Assembly: GCA_028564705.1 (NCBI GenBank)
Contig: JAPXFQ010000187.1
Coordinates: forward strand, 1 to 64,000
Direction of reading: 5' to 3'
Length of the DNA stretch: 64,000 nucleotides
Origin: Apricaphanius iberus
Lineage: Eukaryota; Chordata; Actinopteri; Cyprinodontiformes; Aphaniidae
Shown: positions 11,800 through 24,603 of the stretch, piece by piece
How the letters are laid out: each line of letters begins with the position of its first letter
How positions within the stretch are numbered: position 1 is the first letter of the stretch
The notes under the pieces: model-generated
Database searches by the model: none
The model's input: only the letters and a program-made list of their open reading frames with translations
What the model was told of the DNA's origin: nothing
Program-made: the position numbers and the translations under genes

Positions 11800-13500
11800 T
11801 CTAAGAATTATTTCTTTCACCAATTGCTAAAATTAGAAACATTGTGTCCAGGAGTGATGCAAAGAAACGAGCTCATGTCCTACTTCAAGGCTGAAATACT
11901 GTAATTCCTTATAATCAGGAAGTCCAAAAAATGCTGCAACAAGCGTTCTGATGAATATTAAAAAGAGAGATCACATTTCTCCTGTTTTGGCTTCTCTCCA
12001 CTGGCTCCCTGTTAAATCCAGAATAGAGTTTAAGATCCTCCTCCTTACGTATAAAGCCCTTAATAATCAAGCTCAGTGCATCAGAGATCTGATTGTTCCA
12101 TATGTTCCTAACAGAGCACTTCGTTCTCAAAATGAAGGTCTACTGGTAGTTCTTAGGATTTCTAAAAGTAGAATTACAGGCAGATATTTTAGTTATCAGG
12201 CTCCTCTCCTGTGGAACCAGCTCCCAGTTTTAGTCCGTGAGGCAGATACTCTGTCTGTTTTCAAGACTAGTCTTAAAACCTTCCTTTTTGATAAAGCTTA
12301 TAGTTAGAGTCCCTTAGGTTAGACTTAGACTGTTGGAGGACAGACTGACCACTTTTCTTCTCTCTTCTACTGTTTTCTTCTACTACTCTCCATATATATT
12401 TTTTCTGTTGTTATTGTGATTGTTAACCCAGTTTTCTCTCAGTATCAGTCTGGTACCCTGCTCAGCTATAACGCCCCCTGCTGGATGGGGAACATCAGTC
12501 CAGATTATAGTCAAAGTCACCGAGCATCCTCCATGCTGTCTCTTCTCTGTCTTCTCAGACCCCCAGACGCTTGTGGCAGATAACTGCTTGTACTGAGCCA
12601 GGGTTCTGCTGGAGGTTTCTTCCTGTTGAAGAGGAGTTTTTCCTCTACACTGCCGCTACATGCTTGCTCAGTATGAGGGATTGCTGAGGAATAGCTGTGG
12701 TTGGAGTCTGCATGATCCGGGCACAACCTCACGTCGATGACTCATCGCAATCTACCGGGATTCCTTACATAGAAAACTTTTAAGCCGGCTTTTTTTTCTA
12801 TGGTTATTGGCCTCCCAAGGAATCAGTGTGGCTTCTTAAGATTGTTACAGAGGAGCTGAAACATACTTCTTCGACATTCCAGATACTTATGAACAAGCGC
12901 TCACCGATTCTGAAGACAATCTGATCGACATGCATTGTGTTAAACCAGCCTCAAAGCTCTGTGGAACCGACTTCTCCCATACATCTACTACTGGAACATC
13001 CCATACTATCTGTCAATTGAAATGCAGCATAGGTTTTAAATAGAGCATGTGCTGTGTATCAAAGCTGCTTCTCATATGTCTTTATGATACATGCATGTGC
13101 TTATTAGAGGAATCCATTCTGAGTGTGAAGAACAGAACCCCAACAAGCAGCGCAGCTACAGCTAAAGAAAGGATGAGAGCATTGGTAGGAGTGTGAAGCT
13201 GTCTGAAATAAATGAGATCATTACAAGCATAATTCCATAGTTACTGCAGATATAGAGGAAAGAAAAAAAAAGTAGAAAATAAACATAATATGGTTAGAGT
13301 TTCTATTGTTAAATTGGAGGCAATTCCCACATACGCTGCTAGTCGATGACTCATCACAATCTACAGGGATTCCTTACATAGAAAACTTTTAACTGATTGG
13401 AATGTTTGTATAACTGTATTGAAATGACTTTTGTTGTAAAGTACTTAGAGATGGCATTTGTTGTGAATTGGCACTATACAAATAAAAGTGAATTGAATTG
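11800..13500 (+). mobile_element. L2-type LINE 3' end, split by a 558-bp segment
   Basis: The coding end is at about 11950-12307: HISPVLASLHWLPVKSRIEF, later a FKTSLKTFLFDKAYS terminus. A roughly 480-nt 3' UTR follows to 12783. The sequence then breaks, and the 3' tail resumes at 13342-13500, ending with 'aaaagtgaattgaattg'. A 51-bp block, with two mismatches, is present on both sides of the break (12733-12783, 13342-13392). The intervening 558 bp is foreign to the LINE and contains a TAAR exon fragment. Confidence 0.75.
13100..13207 (-). pseudogene. TAAR exon-2 fragment
   Basis: On the minus strand, after a splice acceptor-like TTTATTTCAG ending at 13208, the sequence reads (R)QLHTPTNALILSLAVAALLV and then GVLFF. 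This matches the start of exon 2 (intracellular loop 1 and TM2) in the three intact genes of this window, including the phase. The Asp normally at 2.50 in the 'LAVSD' motif is replaced by Ala. Similarity stops after about 26 codons, with a TAA soon after. It is a broken remnant of a fourth receptor, opposite in orientation to the gene at 14.1 kb. Flanking LINE sequence replaces the rest. Confidence 0.8.
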
Positions 13501-13509
13501 CTAGTGCCC

Positions 13510-14068
13510 ACAGTGAGCTTTAGCAAACTGAGAGGGTCTTGCCTGCGACACCCCCCCCCCCTTACCTTAAACTGACACCATGAGGGGAAGAAGGGGTGTC
13601 ACACTGACCACACAGGAGAGACGGAGGAGGCGGCTGGTGGAGACTGGGGTCCCTATGACCCTGCGAAAACACCGGGAGGATAAGCGGAAGAACTTGCACA
13701 AATCAGTGGCAGCCAAATAGTTTTTGGCCTCACTGTCTAGCATTTTCCTTGAAAGTTATTGAAAATGCTCATCTTTTAACTTTTAACTCAGTTATTAGGG
13801 ATGTTGGGTTTGATTGAAAAATTATTGTTACAATACTAATTATTAAAGCCTGAAATTATTTCCTCCTTTGACACAATTGTTGTTCAGGTGTTTCAATGCC
13901 CGCCTGCACCACAGATTAGAGCAGCTGTATTTGATTATAGGATAACAGTGTTCAATATAAGTTACTGAACAGCATGAAAAGCCGATTCGCGATGATCAGC
14001 ATAATTACAGATGTAAAGTGAGAGAAGATGAAGTTAAGAGGGTGGAGTTAGAAGCTCTGATTCATCAG
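13510..14068. other. 5' flank of TAAR gene 1
   Basis: No other gene is recognised. A short GC-richer, Arg-rich open patch at about 13580-13720 has no recognisable motif. Confidence 0.35.
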
Positions 14069-14076
14069 TTATATAG
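14069..14076 (+). promoter_or_regulatory. candidate TATA box, TAAR gene 1
   Basis: TTATATAG lies 60 bp before the start codon at 14129. Comparable boxes precede the other two receptor genes. This is inference from position only. Confidence 0.35.
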
Positions 14077-14128
14077 CTGATCTTGCTCAGAGAATAGTCA
14101 AAACAGATTATTTTGCACATAACTGAAG

Positions 14129-15239
14129 ATGGGGATGGAGGATATAGACGACCTCTGCTTTCCACAGTTAACTAACACATCCTGCAGGAAGCCTGGGTCT
14201 AACTGGAGTGAAGTTGTTGTTCTTCAGATCATGCTGTCCTCTATTTCTCTGCTGACAGCAGCTCTCAACCTGCTAGTCATCATCTCAGTATCTCATTTCA
14301 AGTAGAGATTTCTTTATATTACTGTATTTTATTTATTTTACAGATTTTACAAATGTGTGCTTTAGTGAAACAACTATTTAGGGATCGATGTATTGGTTTG
14401 ATATTGGCTTTCTGTCTTCCTCCAGGCAACTCCACACACCCACTAACATCATCCTACTTTCACTGGCTGTGTCAGATTTTCTCTTGGGTCTCCTGTTGAT
14501 GCCTGCAGAAATCATCCGAAACACTGGTTGCTGGTTTCTTGGTGATCTCACGTGTTCTTTCTATAACTCTCTGTCCTTTGTCATCACCTCAGCTTCAGTT
14601 GGAGATATGGTTCTGATATCAGCTGACCGTTACGTAGCTATTTGTGACCCTCTTCATTATCCAACCAGAGTAACAGAAAGAAGAGTTAAAGTCATTGTCT
14701 GTCTGTGTTGGCTTTCTTCTCTTCTCTATGGCTCTCTCATTGTGAAAGATGATATTATAAAGCCAGGCAGGCATAAATCATGTGTAGGAGAATGTATAAT
14801 TTCTGTTGACTTCATCACAGGAACTGCGGACCTCATTATAAGCTTTGCCATTCCAGTTACAGTCATCATAGTCCTCTACTTGAGAGTATTGGTGGTGGCC
14901 ATGTCTCACGCTCGTGCCATGCGCTCTCACATTACAGCAGTCACACTACAGCTTTCAGTAAATGTCCTGAAAAAATCTGAGCTAAAAGCAGCCCGCACAC
15001 TTGGTGTTCTTGTACTGGTTTTTCTAATATGTTATTGTCCATATTACTGTGTCTCCCTTGCAGGTGAAGAGCTGCTTAGTGAGACCTATGCATCCTATTC
15101 CCTCTTCTTGTTTTATGTCAACTCTACTCTAAATCCTGTGATCTATGCACTGTTTTATCCCTGGTTTAGAAAAGCAGTAAAACTCATTTTCACTTTTCAA
15201 ATTTTTCTTCCTGGCTCCTGTGAAGTCAGTTTGTTGTAG
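14129..15239 (+). CDS. TAAR-type olfactory GPCR gene 1 (two exons)
   Basis: The exons are 14129-14301 and 14426-15239, joined over a 124-bp intron (gtagag...tccag, phase 2), giving 328 aa. The start is the first Met (MGMED); a second Met at codon 3 is possible. The N-terminus has NTS at N16 and the cysteine pair C10/C19. TM1 holds N47 (1.50). D75 is 2.50, DRY is at 125-127, and the TM6 motif is CYCPYY. TM7 carries NSTLNPVIYALFYPWFRKA, the TAAR signature. Position 3.32 is Ser108, not the amine-binding Asp. D193 falls at 5.42, eight residues before the TM5 proline. By family knowledge this fits the fish TAAR clade with non-classical amine recognition. It would act in olfactory neuron cilia through a G protein. 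The ligand is unknown. The C-terminus is very short and ends SLL. Confidence 0.9.
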
Positions 15240-15240
15240 A

Positions 15241-15274
<34 letters not shown>

Positions 15275-15368
15275 GTAAATAATAATATAATAATAATATA
15301 TAATCTATAATATAATATATAATATAATATAATATAATATAATATAATATATAATGTAATATAATATA

Positions 15369-15415
<47 letters not shown>

Positions 15416-15420
15416 GAACT
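15240..15420. repeat. AAT / ATAAT microsatellite
   Basis: A roughly 180-bp tract of (AAT)n and ATAATAT-type repeats starts at the stop codon of TAAR gene 1, so it sits in the likely 3' UTR. The poly-Ile open frame on the opposite strand is a by-product. The stretch 15421-16030 holds nothing recognised. Confidence 0.9.
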
Positions 15421-16030
15421 ACAAGGGGTTATTAAAGGGTTCTTACCCAGCAAGTCCGCCCCTGAGCACTTCATCCTTGCGCAGTCTCATCCGGATCACC
15501 AGGCCTTTTTGCATGTTAATTGACTTTAGGAATTTGCATGGCAGCACTCACTTCCTTACAGTATTGACATTACAATCTATTTAGCCTGTGGTTAGTAATG
15601 TACAAGCAAATCCACTTAATCCACTCTCCTCCCCCTGTCCCATCATCTCAGCATGCCAGGTCTCTTTGCATGTCAACCAAAAGTTGGTAATTTAAACAAT
15701 AGTGTCCCCTCCTTTAAGTTTGTAACATTACAATACATTGGGTGGTAATGTACTTAATTAAATGAAAAATTAATACTTTATTAATGTGACTTAACATTTT
15801 TAAGACTTCAAACTCTGTCAAACTTAAATCATGTACTAACATGTACTAATAGCCTGTCAGCTATTTTTTGTCATGTAGGCCTATCATATTTTGGTTTTAA
15901 TAAATCACAATTGAACCCAGATAACCTTGCCCTACCTATTAAAGTAATATAATTTATGAACTTGTATTTGGAAGGTTTAAAGCTAGGAGTGTTTCTCAGG
16001 ATTCATTGTGTCACACTCTAGACTAAATAT

Positions 16031-16209
16031 CCTCAAATTCAGGCCTCAAGAGCCAGTATGCAGCATGTTGTGGTTATTTCTCTGGTTCAACACACCAGAA
16101 TTAAATGATGGGAGTTGGAACATTTGAATCAGCTGTGTTGGAGCAGAGACACATGTAAAACTGGTAGGACATGGGCCCTTGGGGCCTGGATTTGGAGACC
16201 GCTGCTCTA
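16031..16209. mobile_element. palindromic fish MITE
   Basis: The two ends are imperfect inverted repeats. The left reads 'tcaggcctcaagagccagt' and the right, inverted, 'ccaggccccaagggcccat'. Both arms hold the 'caacaca' and 'ctgattcaaatg'-like inner parts typical of a widespread fish MITE that surrounds 'gtgttggagcagagacacat'. No target duplication could be fixed. Confidence 0.55.
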
Positions 16210-17569
16210 GACCATCCATATACTGTAGCAACACCACCTAATTCACATCATTACACTTTGCAGCCTCACAAACTGTGTTACGCAGATGGTGTTCCCCTTA
16301 ATGATCATGATGTATTAGGCAATCGAACTGACCTGAGCTTTGTTCATGGAACCGAATAACCTTGGAGTGAACACTAAGGCTAATTCAAGCAAGGCTGTTT
16401 CAAATAATACTAGATTATTTTGAGCTCGCTTCTTGGAATAGCCCTCATAATGCCCCAATTGTCAGGATCTTTAAGTGTTTTTGTTTTGAGTTTTAGTTAT
16501 TTAATGATCAAAAAGGTTCTGAAATAACTAAAACAAATGTTGAGCAGATTCACAACATTAGGGAATTGCTGCAGTACTTTATGCAAACATACCATAAATC
16601 ATACACTTCTAAGCAAGCAATGAATAAAAATAAAATGGGATGAACAGACTTATATATACATGAGTGCATGTGATGATCAGTGGAAAACAAAACAGGGTTG
16701 TGTGACTGAGAAAGAGTGAGTGGTTGGAACAATCTTGTGTCTATTGTTTGTGTGTCCAGCAGCAGAAGGAAAGAACCCGTTGTTATGGCGAGGGGTTCTG
16801 GTCCCAATGGACTGGAGCTTCCTGCTATGAGGAGCAGGTGAAAAATTCTGCCATACCACTTGGTAATGGAGGAGGTGTCGATGGACCATAGACATATAAA
16901 CACTAGATGACGCAAGCATAGCTAAACGGTGGACATGTAACTTCAGTTAACTGATGAGCCGCTCTCTATGCTAGTAGATGGAAGCTAAGTGATCAGCTTA
17001 CATAAAAATACTCTTAACTCAATAAAATATAAACACATTTACAAGAGGTTTGCCTTTTTACAAACCTTACTATACATGGGCTTGATAAAGGTTATGTGTA
17101 CATGTTGAAATGACTGCTTATGCTTTCGAAAAACAAATTTATTGTGTACCATACTTTTGTCCAGCCTATCTGCACATTATGAAGGCTAATCAGGTTGAAT
17201 GAAAATACTCTTAACTCAATTAATTATTAACAGATCTACAAACAGTTTGCTTGATTACAAACTTTATTATACATAGGTTTCAAAAATGTTCATTTTAACT
17301 TAAATATGGCTATCATTTCCAAATTATATAGAAGTTGAAGGGACCCTTCCTTAATTACGATGGAAAACAGATCATAATGTATTACATTACATGATAGCCT
17401 CAATAGTTGTTTAAACAACATAGTTCTTAATTAAATTTCTCTAAATAAAGATTTTGGATAGTTGATTTTACTGTTTAAATGTATGCACTGTTCTGAGCAG
17501 CATGATCCCAAAACTCGTTTTGTAAGTATTAAAGTTTTGTTTTTTGTTTTCATCATATTGTATTTTAGA
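16210..17569. other. unassigned DNA with a diverged direct duplication
   Basis: Two similar blocks, about 16995-17100 and 17190-17290, share 'aaaatactcttaactcaat', 'acaaac.tta.tatacat.gg' and spacing. They look like an old local duplication. No coding region is supported. Confidence 0.4.
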
Positions 17570-17571
17570 TA

Positions 17572-19184
<1,613 letters not shown>

Positions 19185-19186
19185 TA

Positions 19187-19915
19187 GTTGCTGTGACATA
19201 TTCAGTGTTGTTGTGGTGCTACCCCATAATTTATCCACGTCCAGAAGAAGCAGTTAGGGTAAGGTCACAAGAATGTTGGGTAGCTTAACTTGGGTTTTCT
19301 GGTTTTCAAAAGCAAAAACAATATTTTCCCTCTTTGTACCTTGTACATTACCATTGGTGAGAGGGATTATTAAAACAGGCTTTTGCTAAGTTATTTTTGG
19401 CCACCAAGCCTTCTGTGTGTTTCAACATATGTTTATGTTATTTTGATACTTGACTTGAATAAGTTCCTGCTATGGCAATATCTATGTGAATTGTTTTTAT
19501 TTCTGTAAAATGATTTGGAAAAAACTGCTGTTCAATCTTTGCTCTGCTGCCTCCTCTGCTCCACACCGTGGCTGTTTCATCCCTGCCACTGTCTCCTGCT
19601 ATATATGTTTGTTTATGTCTGACTACGAATGTTGTTGACTTGGACCAATTAATATCTTCTTCACATGATCAATGTTGTATTAATCTATTTTGTTTTTTGT
19701 TGTTGGTTTTTTTTTCTAAATTTATTCAGAAACCTTCCCAAATTGCCTATCAATAATTTAACAGAATTAAAATAAAATCAATGAATAAGTAAACAAACAT
19801 CAAGAGGTAGTGAATATACTAAATAATTTGCTGGATTGGATTTTGTTGCTGTTGGGCCAGTCCTGGCTGACAGATGCGATTTGGATGTCTGTCATATTTG
19901 TCTGGGTGCATATTT
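19187..19915. other. unassigned AT-rich DNA
   Basis: No gene or named repeat is recognised. The open frame at 19568-19756 has no motif. Confidence 0.35.
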
Positions 19916-19916
19916 T

Positions 19917-20045
19917 GCTGGGATTCCTTAAATAGAAAACTTTTAACTGATTGGAAGGTTTTTACAATTGTATTGAAATGACTAATTCTAAAGTGCCTTG
20001 AGATGACATCTGTTGTAAATTGGTGCTATATAAATAATCTGAATA
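19917..20045 (+). mobile_element. L2-type LINE 3' tail fragment
   Basis: This shares 'gggattcctta.atagaaaac', 'ttttaactgattggaa' and 'ggtgctatataaat' with the tails at 13342-13500 and 39500-39655. Only the terminal part is present. The stretch 20050-21500 contains no recognised element or gene. Confidence 0.65.
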
Positions 20046-21499
20046 GCATTTTGTAAATGTGTTCTGTTTGTGTTTTTACCTAAAAAAAAACCTTTAAACC
20101 TCATCTCTATAAAAATCCTAGTTCACAGAACAGGAATAAAGGCTGAATGACAGGAGGCTTCTTCACTGTTATGTTATACAGTTGTAGGCTAAGTATACCA
20201 GAAATAACAGTAATATACAGTTAATGTGTTCTATATGAATAGCTATCAAATTATTATTTACGAAAAGATCATGGTTTAAACTGTACCTTTAGTATACAGG
20301 AATATAGACTACATCTCCAGGCATACTAGTTTCAAAATGAACATACATTATTATTGGGTCTATGGGAAATTGATCAGGGAAAGGATCAAGGAAATAGATG
20401 GGAAAGTGGAGTCAAACAATGGGAGTTTTCAGACAAAAACCAATCTATTTCACAGCCACATCACTGCTGCTTATAACAAATCAAACCGTTTGAAAATCGT
20501 TTGAAAATTGAGGAAGTTAGAGTTAATAAAATAGTACATGCACCGACAGCAATGTTACGAAACGGGGAAGCTTACTGAAGTAAGATGGCCGCCATGTTGC
20601 TACATCCGAGTAATGAACAGCGTGGGTAAGCCATCTACTGTTTGTGCTTCTTAACGTCCACAATAATCTCCACTGTCTTCTGGCCGTTCAGCCCCAGTGG
20701 TCTGTGATAATAAATAATATATTTTTTTAATTTCCTCTGAAATATACAGAAATAGATTATTATTTTATACAAATGTGACCAAGACCTTTTTGTACCCAAA
20801 CTACAGAAGGTAACATGACCTTCTTTTTCTCTTTCACAATATAATTCACTGTATAGGTGCTGGCTATATAATTATAATATCATTAAAATGTTGATTTATT
20901 TCAGCAACGCCATTCAAAAAGCTAAACTTTGTTTATTTCTTTTCATTTTCATGATTATAATCGACAGTTAATGAAAATCCTAAATTCAGTATCTCAGATA
21001 ATTAGAATATTGTAAAAATGTTCAATATTGTTACTAATTAATCAGCTCTGAAACACATAAAGACCAAACAGAGAAACACACTTCAACTATAGAGAGATAT
21101 TATTACAGCAGTTGCCACTATTCAACCCAGGAAAGAGAAACTTTCAGGGTTAGACAAGTGCAAGTGTCTCTCTAACACACAGTACATCCAACTGACATAT
21201 AAATAGAAGTGAAAATTCTTTTTTTGTTTTATATATATTTCTGAAAGTTGCTTTATAGTATGTTGTTTAATAAATATTTCTGAAAGCCACTTTGGATTTA
21301 TACAGTATTTTTTTCAGAAATATGTAACAACATAAAATGTTACATCCATATTTCTGAACAACACTGTATAATTTGTTTTGTTACTATATTTGTTACTGAA
21401 CACATTTTTTTTCAAGTCGTAAGAGGCTGCTACATATATATCCTGTTTTCTTTTGTTACTCTATTCTGGAAACTGTCTAAATATGCAATTACTACAGCA

Positions 21500-21768
21500 T
21501 TACTACTACAGCACCATTGTGGCTCCCCTCACCAACCTTACAAAGTCAACTGACCGGCCGCGCTCATTCAGCCTACCCCCCGAAGCCCGGCGAGCGTTAG
21601 ACCAGGTCATCCAACTATTCACCTCAGCTCCCATCCTCATTCATCCGGACCCAGACAAGACCTTCTCCGTCGAGGTGGATGCCTCCGAGGTGGGCATCGG
21701 GGCAATCCTGTCCTAACCCAGCCCGGACCAGAAGCTACACTCCTGCTGCTTTTAGTAAAAGTTTATAT
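21500..21768 (+). pseudogene. gypsy pol (RT-RNase H junction) fragment
   Basis: An open frame reads LTNLTKSTDRPRSFSLPPEA, then a hydrophobic stretch, then SVEVDASEVGIGAILS. The last part is the start of the RNase H domain found after RT in Ty3/gypsy polyproteins. An in-frame TAA follows where related elements have Gln. Homology is lost about 50 nt later. There are no LTRs nearby, so it is an isolated scrap. Confidence 0.7.
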
Positions 21769-22338
21769 GTGAGCGACGCAGGACCTGCTTTGGTGAAGAC
21801 ATTACCAGGTCAGGTCCGGGTGAGGAAGCCATTTTGCGGCCACAATGGCTCTCAACAGCCACCTGCAAACCTCTTAAGAGTTTTTATTCCTGTCTCTGTA
21901 TAGAAAATAGCTGGTGTCATGTAGCTAGTGATGCTAGTGTAGCTGGGCGCGTCTATCGCATTCGGTTCTGTAAGCCCCACTAGGCATAGTCTATTATCCA
22001 AACGATATAAATGACAGCATAAAGAACAAATCATAAAAAACTGATTAACTGTTATGCTAACAAATAGATTAAAATGGATAATGTAAAATGTTTGGATAAG
22101 TTTCTGCCTGTTGAAATGTTGTATTTCAGACGAATAGTCTATACATTTTAAGTGAACATTGTATTTATTTTCTTGTTAGTGTGGTTTGATTGTTGTTCCT
22201 ACAAGCTATTTCAAGCTTAACATATGACCATTTTGAATGACCCCTTCACTAACAGCACCAAAACTCTCTGCGAGTTGGACGGCTCGGCCAATGGTGGATA
22301 ACATTCTTTTCTTGTGTCTCTTTCTTCTGCTCAACCAG

Positions 22339-22412
22339 GAAAAAAATGAAGTTGTGGTCATCGGTCCTGAGGCTCAGAAAGAAACTTTTTGCCATTATGG
22401 ATGCGCTTTGAG
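22339..22412 (+). other. exon-like segment of unknown origin
   Basis: A pyrimidine-rich stretch ending 'ctcaaccag' precedes a 74-nt open segment, followed by 'gtaaga', a good donor. The only clearly open frame reads ENEVVVIGPEAQKETFCHYG and then CAL. I do not recognise the protein. It could be a host exon, a decayed transposon exon, or chance. No second exon was found nearby. The flanks 21769-22338 and 22413-23780 hold nothing recognised. Confidence 0.2.
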
Positions 22413-23780
22413 GTAAGAATCTTCAAGTGTTCAACTAGGAGTGTGAGGCACGTTTTTGACACTTTGTTACGCTTTTGATGCCCCTTTTAATTGGCTTTGA
22501 GTGATGCTAGGTCAGTTACCGGTTGTAAGATAAGGAAAGCCAGACCTTGCCTTTTAACGAGTACAATTCCAACATTCCCCAGGTGTGACCATCTTCTTCC
22601 TGTTTTAAAGCTATCGATCGTGCAAGTGATTGACGAAAGACTGGCGTAACATCAGTAGGAAAGCTTGGGAAATAGTGGCCTTAACTTTAGCACATTTAGC
22701 AGCACACAGCCTGTTCAGAAAAATTGATTGATACGTCGGTGGGCTCATTCTATTTGATTTATAACTCTTCATCGCCTGGTAACATTAACATACTGGACAT
22801 GCTTGTGTATTTTTTTAGAAATCCTGCCGCATGTTCCTTTAATATTTAATTTATTCAAAAACAGATTCGCTTTAAAATATATTAAACAGTGAAAACTGAA
22901 AACGTTCTTTGTACGTCAAAATGTTAAAATTGGATCAATCATTGCTGACAAATCCATAAAATAGAATCAATCCTCCTAAGGTTTTTGACTTCTAATTCAG
23001 CAGTTTGTTTAAAGGGGACATATCATGAAAATGTGTTATGCATTTAGAGTCTGTGGGAATGCAAAAAGCATAAATTAGTCACCCCAGGTGTTGTAAAGAT
23101 AATTTGGTATGCAGATTTGTTTCAATTTTTTGAAGCCATTCAGTTTTCTATACTATCTATTACATTTTTTGAACTATTACATCACAGTGCTTGTACTGGA
23201 ACTGCTATATACTGGCTAAACATTGAGTGAATCGGCCATCTTTATTGCTCAATGCAACGTTTTAGTCCATGTTCTGGAATGCTGAAGGTAGAATTGGAAC
23301 TGTTATATGCTCGGATGTTGGATTATTAACACAAAATACTTTTTTAAACCGTACCCCCTGCATCAGAACCTCTGCAAAGTACCTGATTATGTTTTATTTT
23401 TCATGGTAGTTTACCTGCATCTGTGGGAAAAGTTTTTTTTTTTTTTTTTGTGGGAAGGACGAGTGTTTCAGTAACCTCCACCAGCATCACTGTGACATAA
23501 AATGTAATTATGCTGGGACATTAAGAAACGTTTAATTGTCTTACTCAGCTCTTAGACAGCTGTTCTTATTCTGAGGTACAAACAAGAACCAATTGTATTT
23601 AAACATCTCATCTTGAGTTATGACACATCTTGTTATTATCTGGTGTTACCTTATGACAGATCATGTGAATGTCTTTCTCAGGATTATACTAAGTGTCCCT
23701 TATTGTTATCTATATTCTGATGGCCCAGTGAAACTATCTCCTGATTGTTTACTGCTGACTACTGACGTGAAACATCCATT

Positions 23781-24055
23781 ATTGCCTCATGACACATCCT
23801 GTGTTTACCTATTCCATGTTGTTCTGTGATTGGTCTTGTGGTTATCCTATCATAACTGTATGATGTAATGATTGGACAGAAGCTGATTCAATAGGGTGTG
23901 GCTGACTTCTATATAAACTCATGCATCTGTGCTGAAGCTCTAGGGTTCTCATCACGAGACCCTCCGTGCATGTAAAATAAACTATGTAAGAATGGCTGAC
24001 ACTTTTGTTTTATTCTCTCATCCAAGGCCTCTCAGACACCCAGATTTCCATGACA
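23781..24055 (+). mobile_element. LTR-like repeat, copy 1
   Basis: This aligns with 28048-28373 over 'ttgcctcatgaca', 'gttctgtgattggtcttgtg', 'agaagctgatt.caatagggt', a TATA-type 'ctatataaact', 'gtaaaataaac' and 'aaggcctctcagacac'. CCAAT-, TATA- and AATAAA-like signals in that order are the layout of a retroviral-type LTR. No internal sequence adjoins, so it looks like a solo LTR. Exact ends are not fixed. Confidence 0.5.
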
Positions 24056-24073
24056 ATCACAAAGGATTTGTTG

Positions 24074-24590
24074 GGGAGCAGGGTGGCGCAGCTGGTAGCG
24101 CAGCTCTCCTCACAGCTAGAAGGTCCTGGGTCCGACTCCTGCCGGGGACGCTGTGGGTGTGTTTGTTCCTACATATCATTGGCACCCACATCCTAGGTGG
24201 GGTTGGCAAAAGGGCCTTTCTGTGTGAAGTTTGAATGTTCTTCCCATGTTCCCTTGAGTAGCTAATTTGAGCTACTCCCACAAAAACATGCACCAGTTTT
24301 GGGCTGTATACTGCCTCTTCCTGGCTGACCGGGGCACCTGAGGAGCTGGAATAACGTGATCCAGCTCCTAAGGATCTGGAATAACATGACCCTCCACGCG
24401 CTACGTCCAGCCTGAGAAACCCCGCCTCCTCAGGTGAAAAGAAGGTTCTGCTCACTCCTTAAGCAGGAAGAAGGCTTGAGCTTCAGTGCAGAGCCCTCCT
24501 GCGGTTGGCAGAGGGAGAGCAATGCCCAGGACTGGAATTAGGTAGGAGAACTGGGTGATAAATAATGGGGAAAAATCTGTGGCATAAAAA
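24074..24590 (+). mobile_element. tRNA-headed SINE, 517 bp, with 13-bp duplications
   Basis: The 5' head contains an exact polymerase III A box (TGGCGCAGCTGG, 24084-24095) and a near-consensus B box (GGTCCGACTCC, 24129-24139). A long body and a short A-run end follow. The 13-mer aaaggatttgttg flanks both sides (24061-24073, 24591-24603), which fixes the ends. A tRNA head without a tRNA 3' half, a target duplication and an A-rich tail define a SINE. It landed next to the LTR-like copy 1. At 517 bp it is long for a fish SINE. Confidence 0.82.
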
Positions 24591-24603
24591 AAAGGATTTG
24601 TTG

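Noticed and set aside
14388..14425. ATG at 14388 as the start of TAAR gene 1
   Set aside because: It lies in the intron; the upstream exon supplies the conserved N-terminus and TM1 with matching splice phase, as in the other two genes. The same logic rejects the ATGs at 40673 and 30435.
15226..15474. Minus-strand open frame with poly-Ile
   Set aside because: It is the translation of an AAT microsatellite, not a protein gene.
24074..24150. Possible tRNA gene
   Set aside because: A and B boxes are present, but the acceptor stem is not formed, and target duplications bracket a 517-bp unit, so it is a SINE head.
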